Assembly: GCF_017254845.1 (NCBI RefSeq) | Contig: NZ_JAFKCU010000003.1 | Location: 810,270 to 874,269 of the forward strand | Source of the DNA: Algoriphagus pacificus | GTDB lineage: Bacteria; Bacteroidota; Bacteroidia; Cytophagales; Cyclobacteriaceae | Direction: 5' to 3' | Length of the DNA stretch: 64,000 nucleotides | Part shown: positions 46,319 to 56,300 of the stretch, piece after piece | How the letters are laid out: each line of letters begins with the position of its first letter | Numbering within the stretch: position 1 is the first letter of the stretch | Made by a program: the position numbers and the translations under genes | Notes under the pieces: model-generated | The model's input: only the letters and a program-made list of their open reading frames with translations | What the model was told of the DNA's origin: nothing | Databases searched by the model: none

Positions 46319-48997
46319 ATGACGAAGGTTTCGCTTAAATTTTTCTGCTATTTGCTGTTTTTGTTCCTTTTTGCAAAGCAACCTGTATTTTCCCAATCGG
46401 GACCAAGTACTTCATTTGAAAACCCTGAAGTTGCCCAGAACTATGTGATGGAAATTTGGAATAACTCCAAAGGCTTGCCCCAAAATGCAGTTTTTGCCAT
46501 GGAAATGGACAATTTTGGGTATTTATGGACTGCAACTGAGGAAGGTTTAGCCAGGTTTGACGGGAAAATTCTAACAGTGTTTGACCAGGATCGAAACCCG
46601 GAAATGCTTGAACAGACTTATTACAATTTTTTCAAAACTGCTGAAGGTATTTGGGCGGCTGGAGACCGGAGTATTGCATTACTAAACAAAAACATCAAAA
46701 CAGTTATCGACTGCTCCGAAATAACTGATAATGCTTTAATCAGGGCAATAGCTGAAAATGGAAATGGTGGTTTACTAATAGGAAATCAAAAAGGTCAGAT
46801 TTTTTCTTTGGATAATGGAACATTCACAGCTCTACCCTTTTGGAACCCCGATGTACCACTTGAAATATTCGGATTTTATCAATTGAAAACCTCAATCTTA
46901 TTAGTGGGAACCTCAAAAGGAATATATGAACTAAACCAACAGACAAGTCAAGTAAAATTGGTCACGAGGAAGGATTTTTCTGCACTAAAAATTTTCGGCA
47001 ATTCAAATAGGATTTATGTGTATGCTGATGATGAAGGGATCTTCCAATTAGATGAGGATTACCGTCTGGAAAATATACATTCTTTTAAGCAGTCAAATAT
47101 GATCTACCCACCAAGTCTCATAGTAGATTCGGAAAATTCAATCTGGGCTAGCTCCATTGAAAGCGGACTAATTAAATTGACAGATGGAAATACCACACAG
47201 GTTTATTACCCAGAACTTCAAACATATACTGTTAGAAAAATAATCAAGGAAAAAGAAAATCTTTACCTAGGTACTTTGGGTAAGGGATTTGCAATTGTAA
47301 AACCCGCTAAAATCAAGCAATTGAACAGGGAAGTTTTAAAGGAAAAAAACATCAAGCCAATCTATCAGACTTCCGATAGCAGCATTTGGATAGGAACCAA
47401 GTCAGATGGAATTTACCGGTTAAAGAATGGAAAAATAAATTCCTGGAAGGATAGTGACGGCTTATTACAAAATAGAGTCAATACTATAGGATCTGCCAAC
47501 AGAAAAGTTTATGTGGGAAGCATTGCTGGGGTATCAATTATTGATCAGCAAAAAGGTCAAATCATCGGTTACCTAACAAAGGAAAATGGACTTCAAAGCA
47601 ATTACGTCTATGCCATCTTCCGTGATTCAAAAAATTGGCTTTGGATCCTGACCCGTGCCGGTGGTATTCATTACATCGATGAAAAGGGCAGTTTTCACCA
47701 AGTAGAATTGCCCGAAAGATATTCCAGGACCAGTTTTATAAGTATCATGGAACTGGATAACAAACAAGTACTGATCGGATCTGTCAATGAAGGATTTTTT
47801 AGGTTTGAAAATGAACAATTAATTGAAAATCAATCCTTGCCCTTACCCATGAGCGAAAACCTTATATACAGCATGTATGAAGATGATGCTGGAGACCTGT
47901 GGTTTGCTACCCACGGAGGCATAGTGCTTTACCAACGGGGAGAATTTAAGATTTTGAAAAAGCAAAATGGGCTTAAATCACGTAGTGTATTCAGTATCAT
48001 TGCTGATGACAAATCTGGTATTTGGACTACTAATAATTTTGGAGTTCAATACTTCCCAAATTCCGAGCTAGAAAAGTTCAAAAACAATACCGAAAAGGAT
48101 TTTTTCATTGGCAACAACTATTACGATGATAGCCATGGGATGCCCAATTCGGAGACTAATGGCTTGATTTTTCCTTCGGCATTAAAAGACTATTCTGGTG
48201 AAATCTGGATCCCCACTGTTGAAGGGGTTGGAATCATTCAAAGTTCATCATTAAAAGATGAAGAGTCCAAGGATTTCCTCTTCACTTGGGATTACGTTCA
48301 GGTTGGTGGTCAAAAAATCGATATAGAAAATGAAATTGTCATTCCCAAAGGAGAGCGGATTTTTCAGGTAACCTTTAGCCTGATTGACATAGAAAGTCCG
48401 GATAGGTATTCATTTTTCTATCGAATCAGCAAAACCTCGGAGGAATGGCACCCCATCAATGAAAATAGGCTACTAAATTTTACCGGTTTAAAGCCTGGTA
48501 ATTATACCCTTCAAGTAAAAGTACTTACCCACGGAAAAATTGAACAGATATATTCTTTGCCCATCCAGGTAAAAGCGACTTTGTTTGAAAGTCTAGCTTT
48601 CAAAATTTTAGTATTGATAGCTATAGGGATTCTTTTCTACTTCATCGTGAAGTATTATTATACAATAAGGATGAAAAGAAAGCTTGAAAGTATGGTAAAT
48701 CAAAGAACGGCTGAATTGAGCAACGCCAACGGGAAACTAAAAAAAGCATTGAGTGAAATAGAGCGTAAGAACAAAGTACTAATTGATATCACCTGGCATC
48801 AATCTCATTTGGTAAGGGCTCCGTTGACCAAAGCAATGGGAATATCACAGTTACTTAGCCAAAATATAGATTTTCAGGAAATAGATCTTAGTAAAGACGA
48901 GTTGGAGCAGGAGCTTTTAAAAACGCTTGAGCAACTCGACCAAATTGTTAGGAATACCCATTCTATGTCCGAAAACATTAAAAACAATGAAAATTAA
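46319..48997 (+). CDS. Propeller-type sensor with phospho-acceptor helices but no ATPase domain
   Basis: About 892 residues from the ATG at 46319. It has a signal peptide (FFCYLLFLFLFAKQPVFSQ), Reg_prop propeller blades over about 40-640 (for example GYLWTATEEGLARFDG, SIWIGTKSDGIYRL, DLWFATHGGIVLY), a Y_Y_Y domain (about 675-745), and a transmembrane helix near 760-780 (KILVLIAIGILFYFIVKYYY). A coiled coil then leads to a DHp-like helix pair with WHQSHLVRAPLTKAMGI, candidate His at about 831. The chain stops 60 residues later, so N, G1 and G2 boxes are absent. The stop is not at a frameshift-like run, and the end is typical of Bacteroidota proteins of this truncated type. A receiver gene starts 8 bp downstream. 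Confidence 0.82.
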   Translation: MTKVSLKFFCYLLFLFLFAKQPVFSQSGPSTSFENPEVAQNYVMEIWNNSKGLPQNAVFAMEMDNFGYLWTATEEGLARFDGKILTVFDQDRNPEMLEQTYYNFFKTAEGIWAAGDRSIALLNKNIKTVIDCSEITDNALIRAIAENGNGGLLIGNQKGQIFSLDNGTFTALPFWNPDVPLEIFGFYQLKTSILLVGTSKGIYELNQQTSQVKLVTRKDFSALKIFGNSNRIYVYADDEGIFQLDEDYRLENIHSFKQSNMIYPPSLIVDSENSIWASSIESGLIKLTDGNTTQVYYPELQTYTVRKIIKEKENLYLGTLGKGFAIVKPAKIKQLNREVLKEKNIKPIYQTSDSSIWIGTKSDGIYRLKNGKINSWKDSDGLLQNRVNTIGSANRKVYVGSIAGVSIIDQQKGQIIGYLTKENGLQSNYVYAIFRDSKNWLWILTRAGGIHYIDEKGSFHQVELPERYSRTSFISIMELDNKQVLIGSVNEGFFRFENEQLIENQSLPLPMSENLIYSMYEDDAGDLWFATHGGIVLYQRGEFKILKKQNGLKSRSVFSIIADDKSGIWTTNNFGVQYFPNSELEKFKNNTEKDFFIGNNYYDDSHGMPNSETNGLIFPSALKDYSGEIWIPTVEGVGIIQSSSLKDEESKDFLFTWDYVQVGGQKIDIENEIVIPKGERIFQVTFSLIDIESPDRYSFFYRISKTSEEWHPINENRLLNFTGLKPGNYTLQVKVLTHGKIEQIYSLPIQVKATLFESLAFKILVLIAIGILFYFIVKYYYTIRMKRKLESMVNQRTAELSNANGKLKKALSEIERKNKVLIDITWHQSHLVRAPLTKAMGISQLLSQNIDFQEIDLSKDELEQELLKTLEQLDQIVRNTHSMSENIKNNEN

Positions 48998-49005
48998 TCC
49001 CCTAT

Positions 49006-49392
49006 ATGGTATTTATTATAGACGACGATAAAACAACGGTATTCCTTCATAAAATTCTAGTCAAATCACAACTGGTAAGTGAAGGTATACAGACATTTTT
49101 TGATCCGAAAGCAGCTTTAGAATCCATCGTTTCCTTGGACAGTGAGGGCCAAAAGATTCTGATTTTTTTAGATATCAACATGCCTGAAATGAATGGCTGG
49201 GATTTTTTAGACGAGCTACAGATGCGTGTCAATTTATTGGATATCAAGGTAATAATTTTAACCTCATCCCTGAGCAAGACGGACAAGGATAAATGCTCAG
49301 AATATCCCATGGTCATTGATTATTGGGAAAAACCGATGGGCGTAGACCATTTAATACAACTTAAGAAACAATTGGGTGACTGGTTTTCATGA
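49006..49392 (+). CDS. Single-domain response regulator (CheY-like receiver)
   Basis: 128 residues forming only a receiver domain: acidic Asp6-Asp7 (FIIDDDKT), phospho-acceptor Asp56 (IFLDINMPEMNGWDF), Thr/Ser switch (VIILTSSL) and Lys in DYWEKPMG. No output domain. It starts 8 bp after the propeller sensor stop, so the two are made together, and it is the obvious partner for the sensor histidine. With neither an ATPase domain nor an output domain in the pair, a third protein must supply phosphate or read the signal. Confidence 0.92.
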   Translation: MVFIIDDDKTTVFLHKILVKSQLVSEGIQTFFDPKAALESIVSLDSEGQKILIFLDINMPEMNGWDFLDELQMRVNLLDIKVIILTSSLSKTDKDKCSEYPMVIDYWEKPMGVDHLIQLKKQLGDWFS

Positions 49393-49610
49393 AATTACAT
49401 TAACTGATTTAGAAAAAGTTCTGATCCCTTTGATAGCCATTAAAAAAATACTCTAGTTTATCATTTTAAACCTACTCAAAAGTTGGTTTTAATTAAGATA
49501 TGGATGTATAATTTTTAATCCATTGGCTCTTAGGAATTACTTTGTTTTCTAGTGGGTAATTGCGCCAAAAGACAGCTCCCTCTACCCTATTTATACTAGT
49601 TTTGCCTTTG

Positions 49611-51914
49611 ATGATCGTTTGTATTGCTGAAAAACCTAGTGTCGCCCGTGAAATCGCCTCAGTCCTGGGAGCTGATAACAGGCATGATGGGTACTATGAA
49701 GGGAATGGATATAGCGTAACCTATACTTTTGGACACTTTTGTACCTTATTAGAGCCGAACGATTACGAACCCCATTGGAAAAGTTGGAGCCTCAGTCAAC
49801 TCCCCATGCTTCCTGAAAAGTTCAAAACTAAAATTGTAAATAACCCAGGAATCCAGAAGCAATTTAGCATCGTAAAAAAACTTTTTGACTCAGCCACACT
49901 TGTGATCAACTGTGGTGATGCCGGCCAAGAGGGAGAACTGATTCAACGATGGGTAATTGAACAGGCGGAATATAAAGGGGAAGTCAAACGGCTATGGATT
50001 TCATCATTGACTACTGAGGCTATCAAAGAGGGCTTTGATAAATTGCAGCCATCTTCCAAGTATGACAATCTATATTATGCCGGATATTCCAGGGCAATTG
50101 GCGATTGGTTGCTAGGAATTAATGCCACGCGTCTGTATACGGTAAAGCATGGTGGATACAAACAGGTACTCTCCATAGGAAGAGTCCAAACACCTACCCT
50201 GGCCATGATTGTTAACCGGTTTAAAGAAATTCAAAATTTCCAACCACAACCCTATTGGGAATTGCAGACGGTGTATAGAGAGGCAACCTTTGCGTATGAG
50301 GAAGGAAAATTTTTAAAGAAAGAAGATGGAGAGGCCTTTGCCAAGGTGGTCAAAGAACATGACTTTGAAGTGGTCTCCATTGAAAAGAAAAAAGGGAAAG
50401 AATATGCTCCAAAGCTATTTGACTTGACTGGACTACAGGTGTATTGCAATACCAAATTTGGACTTTCTGCAGAAGAAACACTTAAAATAGCCCAGCAACT
50501 ATACGAACAAAAATTAATCACCTACCCCAGAGTTGATACCACCTTTTTACCAAACGATATTTACCCAAAGGCACCGGGTATCCTGGAAAAGTTAACGAAT
50601 TACACCTCGTTGACTCAACCGATTTTAGGCAAAAAATTAAAAAAGTCAACCAAGGTTTTTAATGATAAAAAAGTAACTGATCACCATGCCATCATCCCTA
50701 CCGGTATGCAAAGCAGTTTGCATGGGAATCAACTCAAAGTATACGACATTGTCGTTAGGCGATTTATTGCGGTGTTTTATAATGACTGTTCGGTAGACAA
50801 TACCATTGTATTAGGAAAGGTTGATACAGTTCCTTTTAAAACAACCGGAAAAGTAATCTTGGAAAAAGGTTGGAGGGTAGTTTTTGAAACTGCTGACGGG
50901 AAAGCCAAAAAGGAGAAAGACGAGCTCCCGATATTTAAAAAAGGAGAAAAAGGGCCGCATGAACCTACTTTCCTGGAGAAAGAAACCAAGCCACCAAAGC
51001 ACTATACCGAAGCTACCTTGTTGAGAGGGATGGAAACTGCCGGTAAACAGGTTGACGATGAAGAGTTGCGGGAATTAATGAAGGAAAATGGCATTGGCCG
51101 TCCTTCCACCCGGGCAAATATCATTGAAACACTCTTCAGGAGACAGTACATCGAAAGGAACAAAAAGCAAATTTTGCCCACAGCAACAGGAGTGCAATTG
51201 ATCGATATCATTAAGAATGAACTGCTGACCTCCGCGGAACTGACCGGTCAGTGGGAAAAACAATTGAAGGAAATAGAAAAAGGGAATTTCAATGCAGGTT
51301 CTTTTGTGAAGAATATGAAAAGCATGGTAGAGCATTTGGTCTACGAAGTGCTTAACGAGCAAAACTACATAAAAATAGCCCACCCCACTGAAGCCAAAGT
51401 TCCGGAAAAAGAAAAGCCATCACCTCCAACTGCACTCGTAGGACATACTTGTCCCAAATGCAAGCAAGGAACGCTCCTAAAAGGAAAATCCAGTTATGGA
51501 TGCAGTGCCTATAAAACCGGATGCAACTTTTTAATTCCTTTTTCATTTGAAGGAAAGACCATTTCGGAGAATCAGTATTTACGCCTGGTCCAGAAAGGTG
51601 CTACAGTCAACTTAAAAGGGTTTAAAACATCGACAGGAGCTAAGGAAGGATTGGTACGTTTCAATGATGAATTTCAACTCGTTTTGGAAGAAAAGAAAGT
51701 AGCTAACTCTTCCAAGAAAAGTCCTCCAGTCATTTCCTGCCCCTTGTGCAGAAAGGGCACCATAATAAGAGGTAAAACAGCGTATGGATGTAGTGCATAC
51801 AAAGAAGGATGTGACTTTAGGTACGCCTTTGATACCCTCAGGGAAAAAGCGCAAAATAAGCCTTTAACCCTAGAGCTAGTGACATCTTTATTCAAGGAAA
51901 GTGTGGGTAGCTAA
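49611..51914 (+). CDS. topB: DNA topoisomerase III (type IA)
   Basis: 767 residues from the ATG at 49611; an open frame extends 17 codons upstream with TTG, but MIVCIAEKPSVAREIASVLG is the normal start. The TOPRIM domain has Glu in AEKPS and the acidic motif GDAGQEGELIQRW. The active-site tyrosine lies in LITYPRVDTTFLP, and GIGRPSTRANIIE is conserved. The C-terminus has two zinc-ribbon-like repeats: CPKCKQGTLLKGKSSYGCSA (with GC) and CPLCRKGTIIRGKTAYGCSA (with GC). It relaxes and decatenates DNA through single-strand passage. TopB of this GQEGE form is often carried on Bacteroidota conjugative elements, but no transfer genes are nearby. Confidence 0.94.
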   Translation: MIVCIAEKPSVAREIASVLGADNRHDGYYEGNGYSVTYTFGHFCTLLEPNDYEPHWKSWSLSQLPMLPEKFKTKIVNNPGIQKQFSIVKKLFDSATLVINCGDAGQEGELIQRWVIEQAEYKGEVKRLWISSLTTEAIKEGFDKLQPSSKYDNLYYAGYSRAIGDWLLGINATRLYTVKHGGYKQVLSIGRVQTPTLAMIVNRFKEIQNFQPQPYWELQTVYREATFAYEEGKFLKKEDGEAFAKVVKEHDFEVVSIEKKKGKEYAPKLFDLTGLQVYCNTKFGLSAEETLKIAQQLYEQKLITYPRVDTTFLPNDIYPKAPGILEKLTNYTSLTQPILGKKLKKSTKVFNDKKVTDHHAIIPTGMQSSLHGNQLKVYDIVVRRFIAVFYNDCSVDNTIVLGKVDTVPFKTTGKVILEKGWRVVFETADGKAKKEKDELPIFKKGEKGPHEPTFLEKETKPPKHYTEATLLRGMETAGKQVDDEELRELMKENGIGRPSTRANIIETLFRRQYIERNKKQILPTATGVQLIDIIKNELLTSAELTGQWEKQLKEIEKGNFNAGSFVKNMKSMVEHLVYEVLNEQNYIKIAHPTEAKVPEKEKPSPPTALVGHTCPKCKQGTLLKGKSSYGCSAYKTGCNFLIPFSFEGKTISENQYLRLVQKGATVNLKGFKTSTGAKEGLVRFNDEFQLVLEEKKVANSSKKSPPVISCPLCRKGTIIRGKTAYGCSAYKEGCDFRYAFDTLREKAQNKPLTLELVTSLFKESVGS

Positions 51915-52042
51915 TCTGAAATGCGATGATAATGTAACTTTCTTAAATCATCTAGTGTGGCTTCCAAGCTGGTGATCAGCGGAACCTGATAATACATTGA
52001 AGTCTTTTCAAAGCTGTCCCTCCATCTCAGTTTAAATCCGCT
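51911..52042 (-). pseudogene. Short C-terminal gene tail (possibly MGS/CarB-like), no start
   Basis: After a TAG at 52045 the minus strand stays open for 43 sense codons and ends at a TAG overlapping the topB stop by two bases. The peptide contains SFEKTSMYYQVPLITSLEAT followed by LDDLRKL. The xYxVPLITSLEA part looks like the last strand and helix of a methylglyoxal-synthase-like domain such as the end of CarB. This is a pattern impression only. It reads like a genuine protein end and has no start codon context, so a gene relic is the best description. Confidence 0.35.
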
Positions 52043-52096
52043 CTAGCAACCCAGGAAGGTTAAGCATGGAGTTTGTTTTATATTATAAAAGATGAT

Positions 52097-52372
52097 ATGA
52101 AACTATCCAAAAATAAATTTAATATTCTTTCAGCAGTACTTTCTATTGGAATGGCTGCATTAGCAAAATCAGCAGTAGACAATCGTTATACAGCATTAAC
52201 TGGAGATCCTGCTCCCAAAAATCCAGAATCTGATAAGGCCTCTTTTGCCGAAGTAGTTGTATATGCAGCGGTAACTGCTGCTGTTGGCGTTTCTGCAAAA
52301 CTATTGGTGCGGAAATTATTCACCAAACAGTGGAAAAAAATGGATGGTGAAGTTCCAAGACACCTTAAATAA
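52097..52372 (+). CDS. DUF4235-like small membrane-associated protein
   Basis: 91 residues from the ATG at 52097, preceded by AAAAGATGAT; the longer frame from 52073 adds eight residues. Two hydrophobic stretches (NILSAVLSIGMAALAKSAV and FAEVVVYAAVTAAVGVSAKLLVRKLF) flank a hydrophilic loop, YTALTGDPAPKNPESDKAS. The order fits DUF4235: helix, W/Y-x-x-x-TGxxPP, then a second helix ending in R-K. Function unknown. Single gene between topB and a Crp/Fnr regulator. Confidence 0.6.
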   Translation: MKLSKNKFNILSAVLSIGMAALAKSAVDNRYTALTGDPAPKNPESDKASFAEVVVYAAVTAAVGVSAKLLVRKLFTKQWKKMDGEVPRHLK

Positions 52373-52572
52373 AAATTCTATTACCTAATAATCATTCAAA
52401 ATCTTTTGAAAATCCTCGACTATATGTTTTATAAATAAAAAGAAAATTGTTTCATATTCAATGAATCATAATTCAAATAGAAAATCAAATACAAACTTAA
52501 GGAATACTTCATTTTGACTTAACCTATAGCCCTACCTATTTAGGTATTTTTGAGAAGAAAATAACTTCTACC

Positions 52573-53193
52573 ATGTCCATACCAGTTCGTCCTGTCAATG
52601 AATCTTATCTAGGGTTTAATTTTTTTGATTTCCTGGCCAATTTGCCTTCAAATGAGTCATTCGGGAAAATAAGGGAAATCCTTGTCAAGAAAAACGAATA
52701 TATCTATGACCCTGCCTCCGAGCATCTATACATGTATGAAATCCTGGAAGGTGCGGTAAAATTGGGGAGCTACACGGATGATGGAGAGGAATTTACTTTT
52801 GATGTACTCTCTAAGCATGATTTTTTTGGGGATCTAAAATATCTCAACAATCAGTTTTTTGAGTTTTCCAAAGCCCTGGTGGACACAAGGATAAGAATTT
52901 ACAATCGGGAATTCTTCAAACAAATGGTCTTACAAGGACCCGAAGTATCGGAATGGTTTATTTCCTATCTGGTCAAACGTTGGTGCAGTGCAGAGAAAAA
53001 GCTTAAAAAGCTTCATGAAAAAAAGGCTCAAGAAAAACTGACGTTTCTGAACACCTACTTTGACCTGACAATCAAGGATGCCCATGGTGCTTCTTTTGTT
53101 TTAATGGATTTGCTTACCCAAAAAGATTTAGGAGACTTGATTGGAGTCAGTAGACAGACAGTTGCAAGTACCTCAAAGCTGAAAAAAAAGTAA
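52573..53193 (+). CDS. Crp/Fnr-family regulator with very short C-terminus
   Basis: 206 residues. The cyclic-nucleotide-binding-like beta roll (about 30-120: KKNEYIYDPASEHLYMYEILEGAVKLGSYTDDGEEFTFDVLSKHDFFGDLKYL) lacks the PRxSAELAL-type phosphate cassette, so cAMP binding is unlikely. A dimer helix follows, then an HTH with recognition helix DLGDLIGVSRQTVASTSKLKKK, where the chain ends. Normal family members continue with a wing (about 15-20 residues). The stop comes directly after a run of eight A, but shifting frame there does not restore a wing. It is probably still able to bind DNA through the helix, or it may be a slightly damaged gene. Confidence 0.8.
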   Translation: MSIPVRPVNESYLGFNFFDFLANLPSNESFGKIREILVKKNEYIYDPASEHLYMYEILEGAVKLGSYTDDGEEFTFDVLSKHDFFGDLKYLNNQFFEFSKALVDTRIRIYNREFFKQMVLQGPEVSEWFISYLVKRWCSAEKKLKKLHEKKAQEKLTFLNTYFDLTIKDAHGASFVLMDLLTQKDLGDLIGVSRQTVASTSKLKKK

Positions 53194-53288
53194 GCATTTC
53201 CCCTTACTTCATTTGCCCCTTTAGGCCTTAAAAATCCAAGAAAAACGTCCATATTTTTCAATTGTTAACATTCTGTTACGCCTCTTTC

Positions 53289-53335
53289 ACATGTTAAATT
53301 TTAACATGTAAGGCTTCAGCAGGCTCCTAGTTTTG
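53289..53335 (+). promoter_or_regulatory. Palindromic operator and promoter of the TonB receptor gene
   Basis: A 21-bp palindrome, ACATGTTAAA-T-TTTAACATGT (53289-53309), has perfect 10-bp arms. A -7 box TAGTTTTG (53328-53335) follows 18 bp later, and the receptor ATG is 29 bp further on. The palindrome therefore covers the -33 region. It sits 96 bp after the Crp/Fnr gene, and a related GTTAACA lies just upstream. Confidence 0.55.
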
Positions 53336-53364
53336 AATCAAAATTAAACCATTATTCAAACACT

Positions 53365-56300
53365 ATGAGTTCAAAAATTTCTACCCATCTAATCCGAGGG
53401 ATCTTTTGTATTTCCTTGCTTTTGGGAATTCGAACCCACGTTTTTTCCCAGGCAACCAATGCCTCTTTCTCGGGAACTGTCAAAGATCCAAGTGGTGAGC
53501 CATTGATTGGTGCCACCCTATTGATCAAAAATGAATTGACTGGTTTTACAGCCGCGACAGTAACCAATCTCACTGGCTCATACAATGTTAACCAGCTTCC
53601 TTTAGGCACGGATTACTCTGTCACCTGTACCTACATGGGTTACGGAACCAAAGTCTTCACTGGTTATTCACTTAACCAAGGAGAAACCATCAAATTGGAC
53701 ATTGTCCTTTCAGAAGAATCACAGAGTCTTAATGAGGTCACCGTGACAGCCAATTCCTTTAGCAACAGTATCGATAGGTTTGGAAGCTCTACGGCGGTAA
53801 CAGCCAAGGATATGGCCACTTTACCTGTGAACGGGAGAAATTTCAATTCCCTGGTAGATCTATCTCCTGTATCCAATGGGAGTAATCTTTTGGGTCAATT
53901 GTATTCCTCTACGAACTATACTATTGATGGGATGACAAATAGAAGTCCTCTTTCCAGTGGATCAACCAACCGTGGCCCATTTTCCATTTCCATGGAAGCG
54001 ATCAGAGAGTTTGAAGTGGTCACTAATGATTATGATGTCACCAATGGGCGAAGTGGTGGCGGGATTATCAGTGCAGTTACCAAGACCGGAACAAATACGG
54101 TTCATGGCTCTGCTTTTCTATTCAATCGTGCAGATTGGCTTGCCAGCAAATATGATACAAGAGGAAACAAAAGAGAGGATGAATTCTCCATTCAGCAATA
54201 CGGAGTCACTTTAGGAGGACCGATAATTAAAGACAAAATGCATTTTTTCCTGGCATATGATGGCCAGAGAGATGCAAGACCCTTATATATCGCTGACATC
54301 AGAACTCCCGAAGATGAAAACAGATACAACCTATCTCAAGAATCTTTGGACAGATACCTTCAAATAGGTAGAGATCATTACGGACTGGCAGACTCTCCTC
54401 AAACAGGAAGTTTTGGTAAAAAGCGCTATTCCCATACTGCATTTGCCAGAATCGATTATCAGATCAACAAAACAAATCTCCTATCCATCCGGAATAATTT
54501 CTCCAGAGATCTGAATAGCCAAGGTGTTTCTGATAACAGCTCCATCAACCTATACGAAGTATACGGAGACCATTTATCCACTGCCAATAGTCTTATGGCA
54601 TCCCTGCGAACGGAAATCAATTCCACATTAACCAATGAATTGAAACTACAATACCTCTATACCTTGGATGATGGTAGACCCAATGCCCAATTGCCAAGCA
54701 GCAATATTCCGAGGGCTATCGTTCAACGGGTGGAATCAGAAGTTGATGGAAATACCGTCAATACCACTATCCAATTAGGCGGACAAAGATATCTTCCTGA
54801 ACGCTTTGAATCCCATGTTTACCAATTGGTCAATAACCTGTATTACACCAAAGGGAAAACCAACTTTACGTTTGGTGCAGACTTGTTGCTAAACAACCTG
54901 ACATCATTGGCAACCAGCGAATTCAATGGTAGATTCTATTTCACCGGATTAGACAATTTTGAGAACCTAAAGCCATATCGCTATGCAAGAGAAGTGGCTA
55001 CTGAAGATCCTACTGTAGAACAGTCCATTTTTGGAGGAGGAATCTATGCTCAGGCCGATACGGACCTTGGCAATGGAATGAACCTTGTTCTAGGACTCAG
55101 AGGAGATTATACCAGTTACAAAAACAGCCCAACATTTAATCAGACAGTATTTGATGAATTAGGCCTAAGAACTGATGTAAAAACAGGAGGATTTCAGGTA
55201 CAACCTCGATTCCAATTCACATGGGATATCCAGGAAAAGCAACAGAATATCATCCGTATTGGAGCGGGGGTTTTTGGTTCTGCACTCAATAATTATTCTG
55301 ATGTAAACAACCTGCAATTCGATGGAACCAAGATTTTTGCCATTGATGTAACCGGTATAAATGTTCCGACCCCCAACTTTGAATCCTACAGAAATGATCC
55401 TAGTACAGCACCAGGGGTTGATTTATTAAATCAGCCTGGAATCACCCCGGTAACTACCATCAATATGAACAGTGAAGACCTGAAGGTCCCAACCGTTTAT
55501 AAAGGAAATGTTATGTACAACAGGGTATTCAATGACAGATTACGTCTGGGAGTCAACTTTATCGCCTCATTGGCAAGGAACAACTACATGTATGTAGATA
55601 GAAATATGGTAGACCAACCTTATTTCAGACTTTCAGAAGAAGCTGACCGTGGAGTATATGTCCCTGCGGAAACCATCAGTACCTCCAATGGAAATGCAGA
55701 TTGGACAAAAGGTAGAAAAACAGATCAAATCGGAAGAGTCTTAGAGCTGAACAGCGAAGGTAAAAACAACACCTATACAATGGTGATTGATGGAACTTAT
55801 CGGTATTTCAGAGATGGTCAGATCACAGCAAGTTACACTTGGAATGACAGTAAAGACAATACCTCCTATAATGGTAATGTGGCCAACAGTGCCACTTTAA
55901 GCCAGATGGTCGTTGATGATCCAAGAGATCTATCTATGATGAGTTATTCCAATGGGCAATATAGAACCAAGGTAGTTGTCTATGGAACCCTTCCCTCCTT
56001 TAAAGGATTTACTGTGGGGGTCCGCTATTCAGGAATCGGAGGAACCCGCTATTCCTTGCGTGTCAACGGCAATGTCAATGGAGACTTTGTGAATTCAAAC
56101 GACCTTGCATTCGTATTTGATCCTTCAGCTCCCGGAGTTTCAGAAACAATGGCTGAAGCGATGAACAATGTGTTGGCCAACCCTGATAATTTGGCCAAAG
56201 ATTATATCCGTGAAAGCCTAGGAAAAGTGGCAGTGAGAAATGGAGGAGTCAATGGATATTTTGGAAACTGGGATTTAAGAGCCACCAAAAAAGTATTTTT

